This document shows, one piece after another, positions 37,263 to 46,133 of a DNA stretch of 64,000 nt. Numbering within the stretch: the first letter of the stretch is position 1; each line of letters begins with the position of its first letter. The stretch covers positions 62,001-126,000 of the forward strand of contig CAWCRU010000008.1 of the NCBI GenBank assembly GCA_963798075.1, given 5' to 3'. The stretch is from DATAOG01 sp963798075. GTDB taxonomy: Bacteria; Pseudomonadota; Alphaproteobacteria; Geminicoccales; Geminicoccaceae. A program made the translations under genes and the position numbers. The notes below the pieces were generated by a model. The model saw only the letters and a program-made list of their open reading frames with translations, had not been told where the DNA came from and searched no databases.

Positions 37263-38369
37263 ATGGCCGCGACCAGATCCGCAACCATGGACGAGCGGGT
37301 TACCAAGACGCCGCTCATGCGGAAGTTGATGGCCCGGCCCGAGCTCGGGGCAGTGGCCGGAACCATTCTCGTCTTCGTTTTCTTTGCCGTCGTGGCCGGC
37401 CGCAGCGGCATCTTCTCGGCGCCGGGGATCCTCAACTTCCTCGAGGTGTCCGCTCAGCTCGGAATCATCGCGGTCGCGGCGTCGATGCTGATGATCGGCG
37501 GCGAGTTTGACCTCTCGATCGGTTCGATGATCGGCGCCGCCGGCGTGATCATCGCGATTCCGGCCGCGCAATGGGGCTGGCCGCTCTGGCTCTGCATTCT
37601 GCTCGCCTTCGCGATCGCGGTCGCGATCGGCTACGTCAACGGCCTGATCGTGATCAAGAGCGGCCTGCCGTCCTTCATCGTCACGCTTGCCGGGCTCTTC
37701 ATCCTGCGCGGCCTGACCATCGGCTTCACGCGCTGGATCACCGGCCGGACCCAGGTCTCCGGGCTCAAGGCGCTGGCCGAGCACGACTGGCTGGCGCCGG
37801 TCTTCTCCGGGGAGGTCGGACATACCCTGATGGTCTGGCTCGCCAACGTCGGGATCATCGCCACCCGGGCCGACGGCGCGCCCAGCGTTGCCGGCATCCC
37901 GATGTCGATCGTCTGGTGGTTCGCGCTGACCGCGGGCGCGACCTGGATCCTGCTGCGCACCCGGGTCGGCAACTGGATCTTCGCCTGCGGCGGCGATCCC
38001 AACGCGGCGCGCAACGTCGGCGTGCCGGTCGCCGCGGTCAAGACCGGCCTGTTCATCTTCACCGCCTGCGCCGCCACCCTGTTCGCCTGCGTCCAGGTCT
38101 TGGATGCGGGCTCCGCCGACACCAACCGCGGCCTGCTCAAGGAGTTCGAGGCGATCATCGCCTCGGTGATCGGGGGGTGTCTGCTCACTGGCGGCTACGG
38201 CTCGGCGATCGGGGCCAGCTTCGGCGCCCTGATCTTCGGCACGGTGCAGATGGGCATCTTCTACACCGGCGTGAACACCGACTGGTTCAAGGTGTTCCTG
38301 GGCGTGATGATGCTGATCGCGGTGCTTTTCAACAACTACATCCGCCGCAAGGTGACCGAGGCGCGATGA
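37263..38369 (+). CDS. Sugar ABC transporter permease (RbsC/FrcC-like)
   Basis: A 368-residue inner-membrane permease of the branched-chain/ribose (BPD_transp_2) family with about ten membrane segments. It contains MLMIGGEFDLSIGSMIG, GLIVIKSGLPSFIVTLAG and FACGGDPNAARNVGVPV, all typical of RbsC-like proteins. It would form a homodimeric pore with the ATPase at 38725. The stop overlaps the VOC gene by 4 bases (ATGA). Confidence 0.93.
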   Translation: MAATRSATMDERVTKTPLMRKLMARPELGAVAGTILVFVFFAVVAGRSGIFSAPGILNFLEVSAQLGIIAVAASMLMIGGEFDLSIGSMIGAAGVIIAIPAAQWGWPLWLCILLAFAIAVAIGYVNGLIVIKSGLPSFIVTLAGLFILRGLTIGFTRWITGRTQVSGLKALAEHDWLAPVFSGEVGHTLMVWLANVGIIATRADGAPSVAGIPMSIVWWFALTAGATWILLRTRVGNWIFACGGDPNAARNVGVPVAAVKTGLFIFTACAATLFACVQVLDAGSADTNRGLLKEFEAIIASVIGGCLLTGGYGSAIGASFGALIFGTVQMGIFYTGVNTDWFKVFLGVMMLIAVLFNNYIRRKVTEAR

Positions 38370-38728
38370 CCGTCCGCCGCATCGTCGCCAACCTCGCGGT
38401 CACGGACCCGGCGGGCTTGCACGACTTCTACCGGCGCCTGCTCGATCTCGAGGTCGTCATGGACCACGGCTGGTTCCTGACGCTGGCCGCGGGCGGGACC
38501 ATGCGGCCACAGCTCGGCATCGGGAGCGAAGGCGGCTCCGGCGCGCCGGTACCGGGCCTCTCGATCGAGGTCGACGACGTCGACCGCGTCCATGAGCGCG
38601 CCCGCTCGCAAGGCTGCGAGATTGTCCACGACCTCACCGACGAGCCCTGGGGCGTGCGCCGCTTCTTCGTCCGTGATCCCGCCGGCACCATCGTCAACAT
38701 CCTCTCGCACGAGGAGGACAGGCCATGA
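38366..38728 (+). CDS. VOC (glyoxalase-fold) family protein in ABC operon
   Basis: A 120-residue VOC protein (MTVRRIVANLAVTDPAGLHDFY at the start, RRFFVRDPAGTIVNILSH at the end). The late metal-ligand position is Asn rather than Glu (TIVNIL), and the first His of metal-dependent VOC enzymes is Asn (ANLAV). It may therefore bind metal differently or act as a binding protein. It is joined to both neighbours by ATGA overlaps, so it is a true member of the transporter operon. Substrate unknown; it may modify or bind the imported compound. Confidence 0.82.
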   Translation: MTVRRIVANLAVTDPAGLHDFYRRLLDLEVVMDHGWFLTLAAGGTMRPQLGIGSEGGSGAPVPGLSIEVDDVDRVHERARSQGCEIVHDLTDEPWGVRRFFVRDPAGTIVNILSHEEDRP

Positions 38729-39612
38729 CCGGGGCTCCGCCGCTGGTCGAGCTGCGCGAGATCGTCAAGCGCTTCGGCTCGGTGATCGCGCTCAGCGGCG
38801 TGACCATGAAGGTGCACGCGGGCGAGGTGATGTGCCTCTTGGGCGACAACGGTGCCGGCAAGTCGACCTTGATCAAGACGCTCTCGGGCGTGCATCAGCC
38901 GACCGAGGGCCAGATCCTGATCGACGGCGAGCCAGTCGCGATGGACAGCCCGCGCGATGCCCTCGATCGCGGCATCGCCACGGTCTACCAGGACCTGGCG
39001 ATGATCCCCCTGATGAGCATCACCCGCAACTTCTTCATGGGCCGCGAGCTCGGCAAGGGCAAGAGCGCGCTTGGCCGCTTCAACGTCGGCGGCGCCAACC
39101 AGGTCGCGAAGGACGAGATGCGCAAGATCGGCATCGACGTGCGCGATCCGACCCAGGCGGTCGGCACGCTCTCCGGCGGCGAGCGCCAGTGCGTGGCGAT
39201 CGCGCGCGCGGTCTACTTCGGTGCCCGCGTGCTGATCCTCGACGAGCCGACCTCGGCGCTCGGCGTCAAGCAGGCCTCCGTCGTGCTGCGCTACGTCGCC
39301 CAGGCGCGGGCAAGGGGCCTGGGCGTGATCTTCATCACCCATAACGTCCACCACGCCTATCCGGTCGGCGATGCGTTCACGATCCTGAACCGCGGTCGTA
39401 CCTACGGCACCTTCCAGAAGGCCGAGGTCTCGCGCGAGGAGGTGCTGAACATGATGGCCGGCGGCAAGGAGCTCGACGAGCTCTCGGCCGAGCTCGAGGA
39501 GTTTTCCCGCGCCGACGCCGGCAGCTCGTCGAACCTGGACCCGGCCGCGGCCGCCGAGCACGCGATCGCCGAATCGCTGCACCGGGAATCCGAGTCCCTG
39601 CACAAGGACTGA
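38725..39612 (+). CDS. Sugar ABC transporter ATPase (single-domain, FrcA-like)
   Basis: A 295-residue ABC ATPase with Walker A (LGDNGAGKST), a Q-loop in TVYQDLAMIPLMS, signature LSGGERQCVAIARA, Walker B (VLILDEPTSALG) and H-loop (FITHN). Unlike the double RbsA/XylG proteins it has one nucleotide-binding domain, like FrcA, so it must act as a homodimer. The C-terminal 40 residues are charged and low in complexity. It overlaps the VOC gene by 4 bases and closes the operon. Confidence 0.92.
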   Translation: MTGAPPLVELREIVKRFGSVIALSGVTMKVHAGEVMCLLGDNGAGKSTLIKTLSGVHQPTEGQILIDGEPVAMDSPRDALDRGIATVYQDLAMIPLMSITRNFFMGRELGKGKSALGRFNVGGANQVAKDEMRKIGIDVRDPTQAVGTLSGGERQCVAIARAVYFGARVLILDEPTSALGVKQASVVLRYVAQARARGLGVIFITHNVHHAYPVGDAFTILNRGRTYGTFQKAEVSREEVLNMMAGGKELDELSAELEEFSRADAGSSSNLDPAAAAEHAIAESLHRESESLHKD

Positions 39613-39704
39613 GCGGGGCGGCGAAGGCAGCGTTCCCGCTCGGCATCTGCCAGTCGGAGCGCGCATGCCTTAGGCTCGTGAGGGGGTGGGAACAGGGGCG
39701 ACCC

Positions 39705-41366
39705 ATGCGCGAGCGCGACATCACGATCGAGACCCTCGAGGCGGCCGAAACGCTGATGGGCGTGCGCTATACGCTCGCCGAGCGGAAGCTGATGCTCGAC
39801 AATCTCGATGGCCAGATCGAGGCCGCGCGGGCGCGCCGGGCGCTGGTGTTCGAGAACGATCTGCCGATGGCATCGCGCTTCGACCCGCGCCTGCCGGGCT
39901 TTGCCGGATTTCCGCCCCAAATGCCGCTGCGGCCGTCGCCTGCCGATCCGGGACGGCTGCCCGAAAGCGACGAGGACATCGCCTTCGCGCCGGTGAGCCA
40001 GCTCGCCGGGTGGCTCGCGCGCGGTGAGCTCAGGAGCCGGCGGCTGACCGAGATCTATCTCGCCCGCATCGAGCACTATGGCGGGCGGTTGGAATGCTTC
40101 GTCACGGTGACGCCTGAGCTCGCCCGGACGCAGGCGGACACGGCCAATTCGCTCTTGAAAGCAGGGACCTATCTCGGTCCGCTGCACGGCATCCCCTATG
40201 GTTTGAAGGACCTGTTCGACACTGAGGGCATCCGCACCAGCTGGGGTGCCGTGCCGTACCGGGACCGCGTTCCGGACGGGGACGCTCGCGTGGTCGCGCT
40301 GCTGCGGCGCGCGGGTGCCGTGCTGCTCGGCAAGACCACGCTGGGCGCGCTCGCCTACGGCGACATCTGGTTCGGGGGCAAGACGCGCAATCCCTGGAAT
40401 TTGAACGAAGGCTCGAGCGGCTCGAGCGCGGGCTCGGCCTCGGCCACCGCCGCGGGCCTGTGCGGCTTTGCGATCGGGACCGAGACGCTGGGCTCGATCA
40501 CCTCGCCCTCCCAGCGCTGCGGTACCACCGGGCTGCGGCCGACCTTCGGGCGGGTCAGCCGTGCCGGCGCCATGGCTCTTTGCTGGTCGCTCGACAAGAT
40601 CGGGCCGATCTGCCGCTCGGTCGAGGACTGCGCGCTCGTGCTGGCCGCGATCAACGGGTCGGATCCGGCCGATCGCAGCTCGATCGAAGCCCCCTTCAAT
40701 TTCGATGCGGCCGCGCAGCTTGAGGGGCTGCGGCTCGGCTGGCTGCCGGCGGCGTTCGAGGAGGAAGGCGTCACGGAGGTCGACCGCGCGGCGCTGGCGG
40801 CGGCCAGACGCCTCGAGGTCGAGCTCGTGGAGCTGAGCCTGCCGGACCTGCCCTATGGCTCGCTGATGGGCGTGCTTTATGCCGAGGCCGCGGCCGCGTT
40901 CGAGGAGCTGACTCTGACCGGCCGCGACGACCAGCTGGTCTGGCAGGACCGCGGCGCCTGGCCCAACGCCTTCCGCAAGGCGCGCTTCCTATCCGCGGTC
41001 GACCATGTCCAGCTCGACCGGCTGCGCTATCGGGTGATGGAGGCGGTGACCGGCCTGTTCGAGCGGGTCGACGCGCTGATCGGGCCGTTCATGACCGGGC
41101 CGATGCTGGTCGCGAGCAACTTCACCGGCCATCCCTGCCTGCATCTGCGCGCGGGCTTTCTTGAGGTCGCGACGCGCTCGGACCCCTCGCTCGCCGACGG
41201 CAGGCTCAAGACCGGCGAGGCGGCCGAGGATGCGGCGCGGTTCGAGGTGCCGCAGGGGATCTCGCTCTGGGCCGGGCTGTTCGACGAGGGCCGGCTCTGC
41301 AACCTCGGCATGGCGCTGGAGGCGGAGCTCGCGGTCGCAACGCGGCGCCCGAGCTTCGCGAGGTAG
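39705..41366 (+). CDS. Amidase signature family hydrolase
   Basis: A 553-residue protein with the Ser-cisSer-Lys fold. The Lys is in GIPYGLKDLFD and the serine cluster in EGSSGSSAGSASATAAG, followed by GTETLGSITSPSQRCG. The N-terminal 90 residues are an extension not seen in short amidases. Relatives include Asp/Glu-tRNA amidotransferase GatA and many amide hydrolases; length and divergence argue against GatA. The ATG at 39705 has AGGGGCG just upstream. It neighbours a peptide-type ABC importer, so its substrate may be an imported amide or peptide (inference). Confidence 0.88.
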   Translation: MRERDITIETLEAAETLMGVRYTLAERKLMLDNLDGQIEAARARRALVFENDLPMASRFDPRLPGFAGFPPQMPLRPSPADPGRLPESDEDIAFAPVSQLAGWLARGELRSRRLTEIYLARIEHYGGRLECFVTVTPELARTQADTANSLLKAGTYLGPLHGIPYGLKDLFDTEGIRTSWGAVPYRDRVPDGDARVVALLRRAGAVLLGKTTLGALAYGDIWFGGKTRNPWNLNEGSSGSSAGSASATAAGLCGFAIGTETLGSITSPSQRCGTTGLRPTFGRVSRAGAMALCWSLDKIGPICRSVEDCALVLAAINGSDPADRSSIEAPFNFDAAAQLEGLRLGWLPAAFEEEGVTEVDRAALAAARRLEVELVELSLPDLPYGSLMGVLYAEAAAAFEELTLTGRDDQLVWQDRGAWPNAFRKARFLSAVDHVQLDRLRYRVMEAVTGLFERVDALIGPFMTGPMLVASNFTGHPCLHLRAGFLEVATRSDPSLADGRLKTGEAAEDAARFEVPQGISLWAGLFDEGRLCNLGMALEAELAVATRRPSFAR

Positions 41367-41372
41367 TCGACC

Positions 41373-42374
41373 TCAGGCGCCCGGCCCGCGCAGGTGGCAG
41401 GCGACCTGATGGTCCGGCCCGACCGGGCGCAGCGGCGGCGTCTGCCTGCGGCAGATGGCCTCGGCTATCGGGCAACGGGTGTGGAAGGCGCAGCCGGGTG
41501 GCGGGTCGACCGGGCTCGGCACGTCGCCGCGCAGGATCGCGCGCACGCGTTTGGTGCCCGGGCGCGGGATCGGGATCGCGGCCAGCAGCGCCTCGGTGTA
41601 GGGATGCAGGGGCGCGGAAAACAGCGTCCGCTTGGCCGCCAGCTCCACGACCTTGCCGAGGTACATGACCGCGATCCGGTGCGAGATGTGCTCGACCACG
41701 GCAAGGTCGTGGGAGATGAACAGATAGGCGAGATTCGAGCCCTGCTGCAGGTCGCGCAAAAGGTTGATTACCTGCGCCTGCACCGAGACGTCGAGCGCCG
41801 AGACCGGCTCGTCGGCGACGATCACCGAGGGCTCGAGCGCCAGCGCCCGGGCAATGCCGAGGCGCTGGCGCTGGCCGCCGGAGAGCTGGTGGGGATAGCG
41901 CTGCATCTGCTCCGCGCGCAGGCCCACCCGCTCGAACATGTCTTTGACCAGCTCCGTCTTCGCACGGCCGTGGGCGAGTTTGTGGATCTCGAGCGGCTCG
42001 GCCACGATGCGGCCGCAGCGCATGCGCGGGTTGAGCGAGGAGAACGGGTCCTGGAACACCATCTGGATGTCGCGCCGCCGCGCGCGCAGGTCGGCGTCGG
42101 TCGCGGTCGTGATGTCCCGCCCGTGGAGCACGATGCGGCCACCGTCGGGCTTCAGGAGCCGGAGCACGGTCTTGGCGACCGTCGTCTTGCCGCAGCCGCT
42201 CTCGCCGACCACGCCCAATGTCTCGCCGGCGCGGATCGCAAAGCTGACGCCGTTGACGGCGTAGACGTGGCCGCGGCTGCGCCCGAACAGGCCGTGGCGG
42301 ACGGGAAAGCGCTTCACGAGGTTCTCGACCTCGAGCACCGGCCGGGCCTCGCCCAAAGCTGTCTCCTCAGGCAT
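41373..42374 (-). CDS. Peptide ABC transporter ATPase (DppF/OppF-like)
   Basis: A 333-residue ABC ATPase with Walker A (VGESGCGKTT), Q-loop FQDPFSSLNPRM, signature LSGGQRQRLGIARA, Walker B (VIVADEPVSALD) and the C-terminal oligopeptide-transporter extension with GCAFHTRCPIAEAIC, whose cysteines in DppD/OppF homologues hold an iron-sulphur cluster. The start ATG 42374 lies inside the end of the partner ATPase gene (8-base overlap). It works with the ATPase, permeases and binding protein up to 46963. Confidence 0.93.
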   Translation of the reverse strand: MPEETALGEARPVLEVENLVKRFPVRHGLFGRSRGHVYAVNGVSFAIRAGETLGVVGESGCGKTTVAKTVLRLLKPDGGRIVLHGRDITTATDADLRARRRDIQMVFQDPFSSLNPRMRCGRIVAEPLEIHKLAHGRAKTELVKDMFERVGLRAEQMQRYPHQLSGGQRQRLGIARALALEPSVIVADEPVSALDVSVQAQVINLLRDLQQGSNLAYLFISHDLAVVEHISHRIAVMYLGKVVELAAKRTLFSAPLHPYTEALLAAIPIPRPGTKRVRAILRGDVPSPVDPPPGCAFHTRCPIAEAICRRQTPPLRPVGPDHQVACHLRGPGA

Positions 42375-43386
42375 AGGTCGCCGCCAGCGTCGCGCTCTCC
42401 CAGCAGGCCGCGGCGTGGCCCGGGCGCTTGATCTCGAGCGGCGGAGCCTCGCCCCGGCAGCGGTCGGTGGCGAGCCGGCAGCGGGGCGCGAAGGCGCAGC
42501 CAGCCGCCTGCTCGCGCATCGAGGGGACGGTACCTGGGATCTCCTGCAGACGGCGCCCCTCCGCGCCCGGCTCGAGCGACGAGTAGAGGCGCGGGACCGA
42601 GCCGAGCAACCCAAAGGTGTAGGGGTGCAGCGGCCGGGTGAAGAGCTCTTCGACCGCCGCGCGCTCGACCACCTGGCCGGCATACATCACGACCACGCGC
42701 GCCGCCATTTCGGCGACCACGCCCATGTCGTGGGTGATCAAGATGATCGAGGCGCCGACCCGCTCCTTGAGCTCGTCCATCAGGTTCAGGATCTGCGCCT
42801 GGATGGTCACATCGAGCGCCGTGGTCGGCTCGTCCGCGATCAGGAGGCGCGGGTTGCAGGCCATCGCCATGGCGATCATCACCCGCTGGCGCAACCCGCC
42901 CGAGAGCTGGAACGGATATTGCCGCGCGCGGCGCGCTGGCTCGGGCACGCGCACGAGGTCGAGCGCCGCGACCGCGGCGGCGAGCGCTGCCTTCCCGGAG
43001 AGACCCTGATGGATCTCGATCGCCTCGGCGATCTGGCGGCCCACGGTCATCACGGGGTCGAGCGAGGTCATCGGCTCCTGGAAGATCATAGAGATCGCGT
43101 TGCCGCGGATCCGCCGCATCGCGGGCTCTGGGAGCGTCAGCAGGTCCTGGCCCTCGAACCAGACATGGCCCGCTTCGATCCGCGCCGGCGGCGAGGCCAG
43201 CAGGCGCTGGATCGAGAGCGCGGTGACGCTCTTGCCGCTGCCGGATTCGCCGACCACCGCCAGGGTCTCGCCCCGGTCGACCTCAAATGAGACGCCGTTG
43301 ACCGCGTGGACCACGCCGTCCGCGGTATCGAAGCGCACGCGCAGGCCCTCGATCTTGAGGACGACGCCATCTGCCAGGCTTTGCAC
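42367..43386 (-). CDS. Peptide ABC transporter ATPase (DppD/OppD-like)
   Basis: An ABC ATPase whose conserved part starts at VVLKIEGLRVRFDTADG. It has Walker A (VGESGSGKS), Q-loop FQEPMTSLDPVM, signature LSGGLRQRVMIAMA, Walker B (LLIADEPTTALD), and GCAFAPRCRLATDRC in the C-terminal extension. GTG 43386 is preferred (339 residues). An ATG at 43509 would add 41 non-conserved residues and leave only 21 bases before the divergent binding-protein gene. It is the first gene of the minus-strand ATPase pair. Confidence 0.9.
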   Translation of the reverse strand: MQSLADGVVLKIEGLRVRFDTADGVVHAVNGVSFEVDRGETLAVVGESGSGKSVTALSIQRLLASPPARIEAGHVWFEGQDLLTLPEPAMRRIRGNAISMIFQEPMTSLDPVMTVGRQIAEAIEIHQGLSGKAALAAAVAALDLVRVPEPARRARQYPFQLSGGLRQRVMIAMAMACNPRLLIADEPTTALDVTIQAQILNLMDELKERVGASIILITHDMGVVAEMAARVVVMYAGQVVERAAVEELFTRPLHPYTFGLLGSVPRLYSSLEPGAEGRRLQEIPGTVPSMREQAAGCAFAPRCRLATDRCRGEAPPLEIKRPGHAAACWESATLAATYA

Positions 43387-43465
43387 GGGCGGGCGGGCGC
43401 TCTCCTCGATCCGGACGATGGTGATGCCCCCGACGAGCCTGCGATGGTTTTGCAGTGCAGCACAG

Positions 43466-43493
43466 TTGACTGAGCATAGCGCCCGGCTAAGCT
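43466..43493 (+). promoter_or_regulatory. Candidate promoter of peptide-binding protein gene
   Basis: TTGACT (43466-43471) and TAAGCT (43488-43493), 16 bases apart, lie between the divergent ATPase and binding-protein genes. The implied start is about 30 bases before the ATG. Inferred by eye. Confidence 0.45.
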
Positions 43494-43530
43494 CTTTCAA
43501 CGGCGGCATCGGGCAAAACGAGGAAGGACA

Positions 43531-45093
43531 ATGAAACGCAGGGAGTTCTTGCAGAGTTCCAGCGCCCTCACGGGCGGCGCGGTGCTGGGAACGGTCCTCG
43601 GTACGGGGCTCTTACCCCACCGCGCGGCGGCCGCGGACGAAACGCCGGTCCGCGGCGGCACGCTGATCTGGGGGCATTCGGAGACCACCCAGAACCTCGA
43701 CATCCATCAGACCGGGACCGCATCGACGCTCCGTCTTTTGCAAAACGTCCACAATTCGATCGTCACGGTCGACCACGAGTTTACCGTGACCCCCAATCTT
43801 GCCGAGAGCTTCGAAGTCAGCGACGACGGGCTGACTTACACATTCAAGCTGCGCTCGGACGTGAAGTTCCACGACAGCAAGCCGATGACGGCCGCCGACG
43901 TCAAGTATTCCTTCGAACGCTGCAAGGCCAAGGACACCGGCGCGGTCAATTTCGAGGTCTTCAACGACGTCGCCTCGATCGAGACGCCGGACGAGCACAC
44001 CGTGATCGTCAAGCTCGGGCAGGTGAACGCGCCCTTCCTGTCGCGTCTCGCCGAGATCGGCGCCGGCGTGGTGATGCCCGCAGGGTCGGGCGACGTCCAG
44101 GGCACCCAGCCGATCGGCTGCGGCCCGTTCAAGTTCGTGCACCGCGAGTTCGGCAATGAGGTCGAGATCGCCCGCTTCGACGACTACTGGCAGGGCGCGC
44201 CCTGGCTCGACGGCGTCACCAGCCACGAGGTGACCGAGCCGAGCGTGCGCCTGACCGGCCTGCGCACCGGCGAGATGCACCTCATCAACGACATCCCGCT
44301 CGACCGGGTCGATGAGCTCAAGAAGGCCCCCGACTTCCAGGTCCTGACCTGGTTCCCGCTGAGCTGGGCCTTCTTGAACTTCAATCACGCGGTCAAGCCC
44401 TTCGACGACTCGCGCGTCCGCCAGGCGCTCGACCTGATGGTCGACAAGGAGGTGCTGGTCCAGGGTGCGCTCTGGAACCAGGGCGTGGTCACCGCCTCGC
44501 CAAGCTTTCCCACTTCGCCCACCTACAATGGCGAGCTCAAGCCGCGGACGCAGGACTTCGAAGCGGCCAAGGCACTGCTTGCAGACGCGGGCTTCGGGCC
44601 CGGCGAGCTCGAGTTCGTCTTCAAGGTGACCACCAACTACCCCTGGCATGTCGAGGCGAGCCAGATCATGCAGGAATGGTTCCGCCAAGGCGGCGTCAAG
44701 GTGACCACGCAACAGCTGAACTGGGCCGATTGGTTGAGCCAGTGCTGGACCAACCGCGACTTCCAGGTCACGATGATGAACTTCTTCACGCTGTGGGAGC
44801 CGGACTTTTTGTACTATTCGCTCTGGCACTCGACCGGCGCCTTCAACTATCGCAACATCAAGGACCCGCAGATCGACGAGATGGCCGAGAGCGCCCGGCG
44901 GATCATCGATCCGGCCAAGCGCGTGCAGATCTACAAGGACATCCAAAAGCGCGTCCAGGACGAGACCCACGACGTCGTGCTCTGGTTCCGCAACGGCACG
45001 GTGGCGGCGCAGCCGGCCGTCGGCGGGCTCGACCAGCTGGTCCATCCCAACGGCTCGAACCTGCAGTTCCGCAACGTCTGGCTCAAGACCTGA
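43531..45093 (+). CDS. Peptide ABC transporter substrate-binding protein (SBP family 5)
   Basis: A 520-residue periplasmic protein of the DppA/OppA family. The N-terminus MKRREFLQSSSALTGG is a twin-arginine type signal, cleaved probably near residue 35 (AAA). Family marks include LAESFEVSDDGLTYTFKLR, VKFHDSKPMTAADVKYSFER and the closing segment QKRVQDETHDVVLWF. It delivers peptides, or possibly other solutes such as opines or glycosides handled by this family, to the permeases downstream. AGGAAGG precedes the ATG. Confidence 0.93.
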   Translation: MKRREFLQSSSALTGGAVLGTVLGTGLLPHRAAAADETPVRGGTLIWGHSETTQNLDIHQTGTASTLRLLQNVHNSIVTVDHEFTVTPNLAESFEVSDDGLTYTFKLRSDVKFHDSKPMTAADVKYSFERCKAKDTGAVNFEVFNDVASIETPDEHTVIVKLGQVNAPFLSRLAEIGAGVVMPAGSGDVQGTQPIGCGPFKFVHREFGNEVEIARFDDYWQGAPWLDGVTSHEVTEPSVRLTGLRTGEMHLINDIPLDRVDELKKAPDFQVLTWFPLSWAFLNFNHAVKPFDDSRVRQALDLMVDKEVLVQGALWNQGVVTASPSFPTSPTYNGELKPRTQDFEAAKALLADAGFGPGELEFVFKVTTNYPWHVEASQIMQEWFRQGGVKVTTQQLNWADWLSQCWTNRDFQVTMMNFFTLWEPDFLYYSLWHSTGAFNYRNIKDPQIDEMAESARRIIDPAKRVQIYKDIQKRVQDETHDVVLWFRNGTVAAQPAVGGLDQLVHPNGSNLQFRNVWLKT

Positions 45094-45160
45094 GCCGTCC
45101 CTTTGGCCGCGGTCGGACGCGGACGGAGCCGATCCGAAACCCGCCTCCGGTCCGGTTCGC

Positions 45161-45176
45161 CCGGCCTTCGGGCCGG
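45161..45176 (+). promoter_or_regulatory. TTCG-loop hairpin between binding protein and permease genes
   Basis: CCGGCC-TTCG-GGCCGG forms a stable UUCG tetraloop stem with no T-run, 16 bases before the permease ATG. It probably stabilises the upstream transcript, like the hairpin at 37202. Confidence 0.5.
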
Positions 45177-45191
45177 CGCCGCTGAGCCGGC

Positions 45192-46133
45192 ATGACCTAT
45201 CTCGCCCGCCGCCTGGCGCTGTTCGCGCTGACCCTCGTGCTGATCTCGATCGTGACCTTCGTGATCACCAACATCCTGCCGGGCGACGTCGCGACCATGA
45301 TCATGGGGACCCGCGGCAACCCGACCTCGATCGCCGCGCTGCGGGAGAAGCTCGGGCTCAACGATCCCTTGATCCTGCAATACGGGCGCTGGATCGGTGG
45401 GATGCTGACCGGCGATCTGGGGGTGAGCCTCAGGTTCAAGGAGACAATCGCGGGGCTGCTGGCGCAAAAGCTCACGGCCAGCGCCATGATCGTGGTCATG
45501 TCGCTGACGATTGCGCTCGTGCTCGCGATCCCGCTCGGGGTCTGGAGCGCCATCCACCGCGACCGCTGGCAGGACACGCTCGGCAGCGGCGCGGCGCTCG
45601 CCGGGATCAGCCTGCCGGACTTCTTCTGGGGGATCCTCCTGATCCTCCTGTTCTCGCGCGGGCTGAACCTGCTGCCGTCCTCGGGCTACGTGGCGCCGTC
45701 TGAGGATTTCTGGCTCGCGGTGCGCCACGCGCTGCTGCCATCGATCGCGCTGGGCTTGAGCCTGATGGCGCATCTCACGCGCATGACGCGATCGGCCATG
45801 CTCGAGGTCCTGAGCCAGGATTTCATCCGCGTCTGTCGTGCCAAGGGGCTCGGCGAGGGGGCGGTGATCTTGCGCCATGCGCTGCGCAACGCGATCTCGC
45901 CGGTGGTGACGGTCGCCGGGCTGCAGCTCGGCTATCTGTTCGGCTCGATCATCGTGATCGAGAGCCTGTTCAACTATACGGGCATGGGCTGGTTGACCTA
46001 TCAGGCGCTGCTCAACCGCGACGTGCCGTTGATCCAGGCAACCGTCTTCGTGATCGCGACCGTGGTGATGCTGGCGAATCTGCTGGTCGACGTGCTCTAT
46101 GCCGTGCTCGACCCGCGCATCGGGCTGGAGTGA
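45192..46133 (+). CDS. Peptide ABC transporter permease (DppB/OppB-like)
   Basis: A 313-residue permease. It starts MTYLARRLALFALTLVLISIVTF, typical of DppB, has the periplasmic loop after helix 1 and about six membrane helices. The cytoplasmic EAA-type loop is visible as FIRVCRAKGLGEGAVILRHA. It forms a heterodimer with the permease encoded next; its stop overlaps the GTG of that gene. Confidence 0.94.
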   Translation: MTYLARRLALFALTLVLISIVTFVITNILPGDVATMIMGTRGNPTSIAALREKLGLNDPLILQYGRWIGGMLTGDLGVSLRFKETIAGLLAQKLTASAMIVVMSLTIALVLAIPLGVWSAIHRDRWQDTLGSGAALAGISLPDFFWGILLILLFSRGLNLLPSSGYVAPSEDFWLAVRHALLPSIALGLSLMAHLTRMTRSAMLEVLSQDFIRVCRAKGLGEGAVILRHALRNAISPVVTVAGLQLGYLFGSIIVIESLFNYTGMGWLTYQALLNRDVPLIQATVFVIATVVMLANLLVDVLYAVLDPRIGLE

